Source of the DNA: Bog-532 sp963824545
GTDB lineage: Bacteria; Actinomycetota; Actinomycetes; Streptosporangiales; Streptosporangiaceae
Direction: 5' to 3'
Length of the DNA: 64,000 bases
NCBI GenBank assembly: GCA_963824545.1
Contig: CAWGPP010000003.1
Span: 55,075-119,074, forward strand
Part shown: in pieces, positions 59,853 to 64,000 of the stretch
Layout of the letters: each line of letters opens with the position of its first letter
Numbering within the stretch: position 1 is the stretch's first letter
The notes under the pieces: model-generated
The model's database searches: none
Told to the model about the DNA's origin: nothing
The model's input: the letters and a program-made list of their open reading frames with translations, nothing else
Translations under genes and position numbers: made by a program

Positions 59853-61523
59853 TCAGCCCGTCTCCTGCCGCGCCCGGGCGCGCAGCTCACGGCGCAGGAC
59901 CTTGCCGGTCACGGTCTTCGGCAGCTCCGCGATGATCTCCACCTGCCGCGGGTACTTGTAGGCCGCCAGCCGCTTCCTGCAGTGCGCCGTGAGCTCGTCG
60001 GTGGTGGCTGTGCTGCCGGCTTTGAGGCTGACGTAGGCCTTGACCGTCTCGCCGCGGTAGGGGTCGGGCACACCGACCACGGCCGCCTCGCGCACCGCCT
60101 CGTGCTCGTACAGCACGTCTTCGACCTCACGCGGCCAGACCTTGAAGCCGCCCACGTTGATCTGGTCCTTCTTCCGGTCGACGATGTAGAACCAGCCGCC
60201 GGCGTCCATGTAGCCCACGTCGCCGGTGTGCAGCGCGCCGCCGGGCAGCGCCCGGGCCGTCTCCTCGGGCTTGTTCCAGTAGCCGGCCACGACCTGCGGG
60301 CCCTCGGTGACGAGCTCGCCGATCTCGCCCGGCGGCAGGTCGTGGCCCTCCTCATCCACGATCCGGACGATCGTGTTGTAGACCGGCACCCCGACCGACA
60401 GCGCGCCAGACGCCTCGTCCACCGGCGCGGCGCCGTGCAGCGGGACGGCGTGGGACGGCGAGGTGGTCTCGGTGAGCCCGTAGATATTGTGGATGTAGTG
60501 CCCGAATATGTCCTGGAACGCGGTGACCGTACTCGGCGGGATGGGTGCCCCGCCGGAGTAGATCTTCGTCAGCGTGGCCAGCGCGTCCCGGCCGGCGCCG
60601 GGCACATTCATGAGGGCGATGAACACGGTGATCGAGCCCACGGTGAACGTCACCCGCTCGTCCCGGATCGTCTCGATCGCGACCACCGGGTCGAACCGGT
60701 ACGTCAGCACCAGCGAAGCCCCGGTGAGCAGGGACAGCGCCACGTGCCCGATCGAGCCGGTGATGTGGAACAGCGGCGCGACACCGAGGATCACGTCCCG
60801 GGGGCCGATGCCGATCCAGTCACGGTAGGTCTGGGCGTTGAAGACCACGTTGCGGTGCGTGGTCATCGCGCCCTTCGGCGGCCCGGTGGTGCCGGACGTG
60901 TAGGTTAGGAACGCCACATCGTCCCCGCTGAGCTCCGGGGCGGGCGCCCGCTGCCCGCGGAAGCGCGCCATCAGCGCGGCCATGTCCTGGGTGCCGTCAC
61001 CGCTGACCCGGCGGATGCCGCCGAGGATGCGCTCGTCCCCCCGGGTCTGGTATTCCAGCGCCGAGGTGGTGATCGTCAGCTTGACGCTGCTGCCGCCGAG
61101 CACCGGCGCGGCCACGTCCTGGTACAGCTCCTCCAGGCACACCAGCACGGTGGCCCCGCAGTCGCGCAGGATCAGGTCCAGCTCGCGTTCCTTGTTCATC
61201 GGGTTGACCGCGACCGCGATCCCGCCCGCCTTCCACGTGCCGAGCATCGCGATGACGAACTGCGGCACGTTCTGCAGGAACAGCGCCACCCGGTCGCCCG
61301 CGGCCAGCCCCGAGTCAGCCAGCCCGGCGGCGAACGCGCTGGACAGATCGTCCACCTCACGCCGGGTCAGCGCGCCGTCGAAGTAGCGGATGAGCGCCGC
61401 GTCCGGGTCCTGCTGCACGCACGAGCCGAACATGTCCAGCACGGAACCAAAGTCCACCTCGATGTCGGGAGGCTGCCCCTCGTCGTAACGTGCCAGCCAG
61501 GGACGCTCGTCGTAGACGCTCAT
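59853..61523 (-). CDS. Acyl-CoA synthetase (AMP-forming)
   Basis: I take the ATG at 61523; a TTG four codons upstream is possible. The 556-residue protein belongs to the adenylate-forming family: TYTSGTTGPPKGAMTTH (P-loop A3, ~205), YGLTETTSPS (A5), HTGDVGYMDAGGWFYIVDRK KDQINVGGFKV (A7-A8 hinge) and PKTVTGKVLRREL (A10 Lys). It activates a carboxylic acid, probably a medium- or long-chain or branched acid, to its CoA thioester. It lies upstream of the MBL and dehydrogenase genes on the same strand (88 bp spacing to the MBL start), and downstream of a thioesterase. Together they suggest a catabolic acid/lactone module. Confidence 0.9.
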   Translation of the reverse strand: MSVYDERPWLARYDEGQPPDIEVDFGSVLDMFGSCVQQDPDAALIRYFDGALTRREVDDLSSAFAAGLADSGLAAGDRVALFLQNVPQFVIAMLGTWKAGGIAVAVNPMNKERELDLILRDCGATVLVCLEELYQDVAAPVLGGSSVKLTITTSALEYQTRGDERILGGIRRVSGDGTQDMAALMARFRGQRAPAPELSGDDVAFLTYTSGTTGPPKGAMTTHRNVVFNAQTYRDWIGIGPRDVILGVAPLFHITGSIGHVALSLLTGASLVLTYRFDPVVAIETIRDERVTFTVGSITVFIALMNVPGAGRDALATLTKIYSGGAPIPPSTVTAFQDIFGHYIHNIYGLTETTSPSHAVPLHGAAPVDEASGALSVGVPVYNTIVRIVDEEGHDLPPGEIGELVTEGPQVVAGYWNKPEETARALPGGALHTGDVGYMDAGGWFYIVDRKKDQINVGGFKVWPREVEDVLYEHEAVREAAVVGVPDPYRGETVKAYVSLKAGSTATTDELTAHCRKRLAAYKYPRQVEIIAELPKTVTGKVLRRELRARARQETG

Positions 61524-61588
61524 CACGGGACCCAATCCGCCGGGCGGCCGGCACCACGGCGGGCCGGCTCCTGTCCCTAGCCCACACC

Positions 61589-61697
61589 TTCACGGCGGGA
61601 TTGGCCAGCGATGACCAGCGAGCCCTTACGGCGGGATTGGCCAGCGTGGACCAGCGGCCCTTTACGGCGAGATCGGCCAGCGTTGACCAGCGGCCGC
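61589..61697. repeat. 36-bp tandem repeat, three copies
   Basis: ACGGCGGGATTGGCCAGCG starts at 61592 and 61628, with a diverged copy at 61664. Each unit continues with TGACCAGCG-like sequence. The array fills the spacer between the thioesterase stop and the acyl-CoA synthetase start. Confidence 0.9.
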
Positions 61698-61738
61698 CAG
61701 CCCGCGGGCAGGCCGCCGCCGCCCGGTCCTGGCCGCTC

Positions 61739-62632
61739 TCAGCTGGCCGGACGCGGTGCGACGAGCAGCGGCTGGTGGACGGTCCCGGAGCGGCCGAAGG
61801 CGTCGGACAAGGCGCCTTCGGTCAGGCCGATACCGTTGCGGCCGGGATCGGAGCTGGCCGTCAGGCGCACCCAGTCCCCGGCCGGGTAGCGGTACAGGTG
61901 CATGGTCACCCCCGGCGGGATGAACAGCCACTCGCGGAAGCTGACCGGCGCGCTGAGCCCGTTGGCGGAGTCGGCCACGATGGCGAACCGGGCCAGGCCG
62001 TCCAGCCTGCGCCCGGCCACCAGCGGGATCCGGACCCGGGTCCAGACGTCGGCGGCCCCGGTGTTGCTGTCGTAGCCGCCGGAGACGGTCCGCCATTCGG
62101 TGGCGCGGCCGTACCCCCAGTCCTCGCCGCCGTCGAAGAACTGCTGCGGCTGGGGCTCCGGGAGGTCGGCGGGCAGGCCGGGCTCGTCCTCGGGGACCCC
62201 GGCGTCGCTGATGGGGCCGGGACCGGCCGAGGCGTCGCCGGCGTCCGGCCCCAGCGCGGGCTCGCCCAGGGCGGGATCGGTCTCGGGCGCCGCAGGCCCG
62301 GGACCGGTCGCCAGGTGCCACACGCGCGCCGTGGCCACCCGGCGGTCACCGGCCCACAGGCTGGCCTCGCTGAGCTGGGTCCGCCGGCCGGGCCGGAGCA
62401 GTTCGGTCTGCACGCGCGACGCGGTGCGTGGCACCGGGCCGAGGAAGTCCATGCTGATCCGGGCCACGCGCAGGTCCGGGCGCCCGAAGGCGTCGTCGAG
62501 GCAGCTGGCGAGCAGCGCGGTGGGCGGACCGCCGTGCTGCGCTCTGGTGTCCCACGGGCTCGTGGTGGCCTCCGTGGGCTCGAAGTAGCCGTCGCCCAGC
62601 GGCAGGTAGTAGGCGGGCGGAAGCTCGTTCAT
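61739..62632 (-). CDS. Acyl-CoA thioesterase-like (double hotdog) protein
   Basis: From the ATG at 62632 the protein is 297 residues; a start two Met upstream (62644) is possible. The N-terminal hotdog has TSPWDTRAQHGGPPTALLAS and SMDFLGPVPRTASRVQTELL; the C-terminal hotdog has RTVSGGYDSNTGAADVWTRV and LARFAIVADSANGLSAPVSF. The two are joined by an acidic Pro/Gly-rich insert (~125-165). This is the actinobacterial thioesterase family with tandem hotdogs (TesB-like). It probably hydrolyses acyl-CoA. Its place just upstream of the acyl-CoA synthetase suggests opposing control of an acyl-CoA pool. Confidence 0.8.
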   Translation of the reverse strand: MNELPPAYYLPLGDGYFEPTEATTSPWDTRAQHGGPPTALLASCLDDAFGRPDLRVARISMDFLGPVPRTASRVQTELLRPGRRTQLSEASLWAGDRRVATARVWHLATGPGPAAPETDPALGEPALGPDAGDASAGPGPISDAGVPEDEPGLPADLPEPQPQQFFDGGEDWGYGRATEWRTVSGGYDSNTGAADVWTRVRIPLVAGRRLDGLARFAIVADSANGLSAPVSFREWLFIPPGVTMHLYRYPAGDWVRLTASSDPGRNGIGLTEGALSDAFGRSGTVHQPLLVAPRPAS

Positions 62633-62787
62633 GTCCGAAATCATGCCCGACGCCCGTCCGGTGCGGACCCCCTGGTGCCGTGCCGCGGTGCGGGCGCGCG
62701 CCTTTGGCCGCCGGGGACCGGCGGACCTGGAACCGGCCGCCAGACGTGGCCGCGGAGTGAATTACATGGCTGTGATTAGCCACAATC

Positions 62788-62908
62788 TCATCCACAGGCT
62801 GTGGACAACGGCGCGTGAGAGCGACGGAACGTGCAGTTATGTCCGCGTCCCCTGTGGAAAGTCCGCTTCTGCTGACCTGCCGTAACGCCGTACTTACGGC
62901 ATTACGGC
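62788..62908. promoter_or_regulatory. Palindrome-rich leader of the parA pair (possible centromere/operator, DnaA-box-like sites)
   Basis: The 15-base palindrome TCCACAGGCTGTGGA (62791-62805) includes TGTGGACAA (62800-62808), the reverse complement of the actinobacterial DnaA box TTGTCCACA, and TCATCCACA on the other side. A further CTGTGGAAA lies at about 62852. At 62879-62908 GCCGTAACGCCGTAC and TTACGGCATTACGGC form an inverted repeat (13 of 15). Such features suit a partition site or autorepressor operator. They lie 120-240 bp before parA. Confidence 0.45.
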
Positions 62909-63027
62909 GAATCTCGCTCGCGGCCGCCGGCCACATCACGACGTCGCCTGCGGTTCCCGCTCGTGCACCCAGCGTCAGAGGCGGCCTATTGCTACCGCGA
63001 GGCCGCAGACGCTGCGATAATGCCTGG

Positions 63028-63699
63028 ATGACTGGCCTAACCGTTGCCCTGGCGAACCTCAAGCCGGGGACGGGTAAGACCACCTCAGCCGTCTGGCTGG
63101 CGCACGTTTTCGCGCAGGCAGGTAACAGCGTGCTCCTGGTGGACGCGGACCCTTCGGGCAGTGCGCTGGAGTGGTCCGATCTCGCCGCGATGAATCCGGA
63201 GGTCTCACCGCAGGCGGCATTCCCGTTCCGGATCGTGGCCCTGCCGTCCCGTGAGCTGCACCGGCGGATACCGGACATCGCCCAGGACGATGACGTGGTA
63301 ATCATCGACACCCCGCAGCTCGAGGACCACGCCGGGATCGCCCGCTCGGCCCTGCGGTACGTCGATGAGATCATCGTCCCGTGCGCGCCAAGCCCGATCG
63401 AGATCAACCGCACTACCCCGGTCCGGGAGGAGATCGCCGAGGTGTCACCGCTGCGGGACACCCCGGCCCGCTCGGTGGTGCTGCTGAACCGCTGCATCGC
63501 CCGCGCGCACTCGACCACCGACGCACGGGAGGCGCTGCGCGGGCTCGGCTACGACGTGCTGGATACCGCGGTGCCACGGCTGGAGGTGTACGCGCAGAGC
63601 TTCGGCACGCCGATCAGGATCTCCGAGCACGACGTGTGGCGCCAGGTGGCGCACAACCTGGTCGAGCGCTGTTCCCCGCTCTGCTCGGTGCGGTCATGA
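63028..63699 (+). CDS. parA: ParA-family partition ATPase
   Basis: The ATG at 63028 gives 223 residues. The deviant Walker A is LKPGTGKTTSAVWLA (Lys12 as signature lysine, Lys17), A' is VLLVDADPSGSALEWSD and Walker B is VVIIDTPQLEDHAG. There is no N-terminal DNA-binding extension, so this is the small (type Ib-like) ParA found on plasmids and integrated elements, which relies on a small ribbon-helix-helix partner for DNA binding. That partner is the next gene (ATGA overlap). The frame upstream of 63028 runs through the palindromic leader and is not coding. Confidence 0.88.
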   Translation: MTGLTVALANLKPGTGKTTSAVWLAHVFAQAGNSVLLVDADPSGSALEWSDLAAMNPEVSPQAAFPFRIVALPSRELHRRIPDIAQDDDVVIIDTPQLEDHAGIARSALRYVDEIIVPCAPSPIEINRTTPVREEIAEVSPLRDTPARSVVLLNRCIARAHSTTDAREALRGLGYDVLDTAVPRLEVYAQSFGTPIRISEHDVWRQVAHNLVERCSPLCSVRS

Positions 63700-63989
63700 C
63701 CTCGCAGCGGGAGCAGCGGAAGGCGCAGATGGCCGCGGCCGCGGCGAGGCGGGCTCAGCCGGACGCGGGCCCGGCGGGCAAGACCGCCATCCGGTCCAAG
63801 CCGGTCCGGATCACCCTGGACCTCAGCCCGGAGCTGTACCGTCAGCTCACCCAGTGGGCGGATGCGGCGGCGGTGGAACTCGAGGTGCCGCGTGTCCCGC
63901 TGGCCGACGCGATGCGGGCCATGATCCGGGTCGCCACCGACAATCCCGGTGAGGTCCTGGACCGGCTGCGCCGCGACCGGGAGCAGTAA
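63696..63989 (+). CDS. Small basic partner of ParA (ribbon-helix-helix-like)
   Basis: The ATG overlaps the parA stop by four bases. The 97-residue protein has an Ala/Arg/Gln-rich N-terminus that could stimulate ParA (a basic, Arg-containing tail is typical), then VRITLDLSPELYRQLTQWAD, a beta strand followed by a helix, and VPLADAMRAMIRVATDNPGE as a second helix. This matches the ribbon-helix-helix layout of ParB-like/CopG-like DNA-binding partners. It would bind repeats in the leader and repress the operon. Confidence 0.65.
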   Translation: MTSQREQRKAQMAAAAARRAQPDAGPAGKTAIRSKPVRITLDLSPELYRQLTQWADAAAVELEVPRVPLADAMRAMIRVATDNPGEVLDRLRRDREQ

Positions 63990-64000
63990 GCCTCAGGGCA

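Overview
The window is very GC-rich, uses GTG starts freely and carries IcmF, an LCP protein, a BY-kinase with a LMW tyrosine phosphatase, an XRE regulator with a zinc-ribbon-like N-terminus and an FmdB-type ribbon. This points to a filamentous high-GC actinobacterium (Streptosporangiales or a relative, by inference). It looks like a chromosomal accessory region: few housekeeping genes, many broken genes, short tandem repeats and small mobile-element remnants.

Layout. 0-10 kb: the tail of an MFS exporter, a truncated zinc alcohol dehydrogenase abutting the first 34 codons of an AraC-like gene, an M24 peptidase-fold protein and a 929-aa MalT/LuxR regulator flanked by imperfect inverted repeats. 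A gene graveyard follows: pieces of an alpha/beta hydrolase, a second LuxR, an ABC ATPase, an ABC permease, a frameshifted membrane protein, a peptidoglycan-binding domain and an acyl-CoA dehydrogenase. 9.8-17.8 kb: icmF (fused isobutyryl-CoA mutase) with a divergent MarR regulator, a multi-PAS histidine kinase and an LCP protein that lacks catalytic residues. 18-43 kb: an exopolysaccharide locus with a CapD/FlaA1-type dehydratase, tyrosine phosphatase, Wzc-like kinase, initiating sugar-phosphate transferase, glycosyltransferases, SDR, heparinase-like lyase, two-domain dehydrogenase, methyltransferases, a UDP-diacetamido-uronate branch (WlbA-like dehydrogenase plus a fused acetyltransferase-aminotransferase), Wzy-like polymerase and Wzx flippase. 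An IS701-family element (33525-35055, TSD TTAG) sits exactly at the stop codon of the WlbA-like gene. 43-47.5 kb: a small membrane protein, two response regulators, an MBL hydrolase and a frameshifted winged-helix protein. 47.5-53.4 kb: a BBE-type flavoenzyme between two copies of a ~120-bp repeat, a tRNA-like 3' half, and a divergent 2OG-oxygenase / Nudix-XRE unit. 53.5-62.6 kb: a large FAD/Fe-S oxidoreductase, a TnpB relic, and a catabolic-looking set on the minus strand (FmdB-like, Fe-type alcohol dehydrogenase of the hydroxyacid-oxoacid transhydrogenase kind, lactonase-like MBL protein, acyl-CoA ligase, thioesterase). 62.7-64 kb: a ParA plus small DNA-binding partner pair behind a palindrome-rich leader.

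How it fits together. The polysaccharide locus has the parts of a Wzx/Wzy pathway: lipid-linked initiation, glycosyl transfer, sugar modification, flipping, polymerisation, and control by a tyrosine kinase/phosphatase pair. As written, many of its genes carry single-base frameshifts, most of them one extra base. Either the assembly carries indel errors or the cluster is decaying; raw reads would decide. The other recurring theme is tandem duplication at many scales (6, 18, 24, 26, 36 and ~140 bp), both inside genes and between them.
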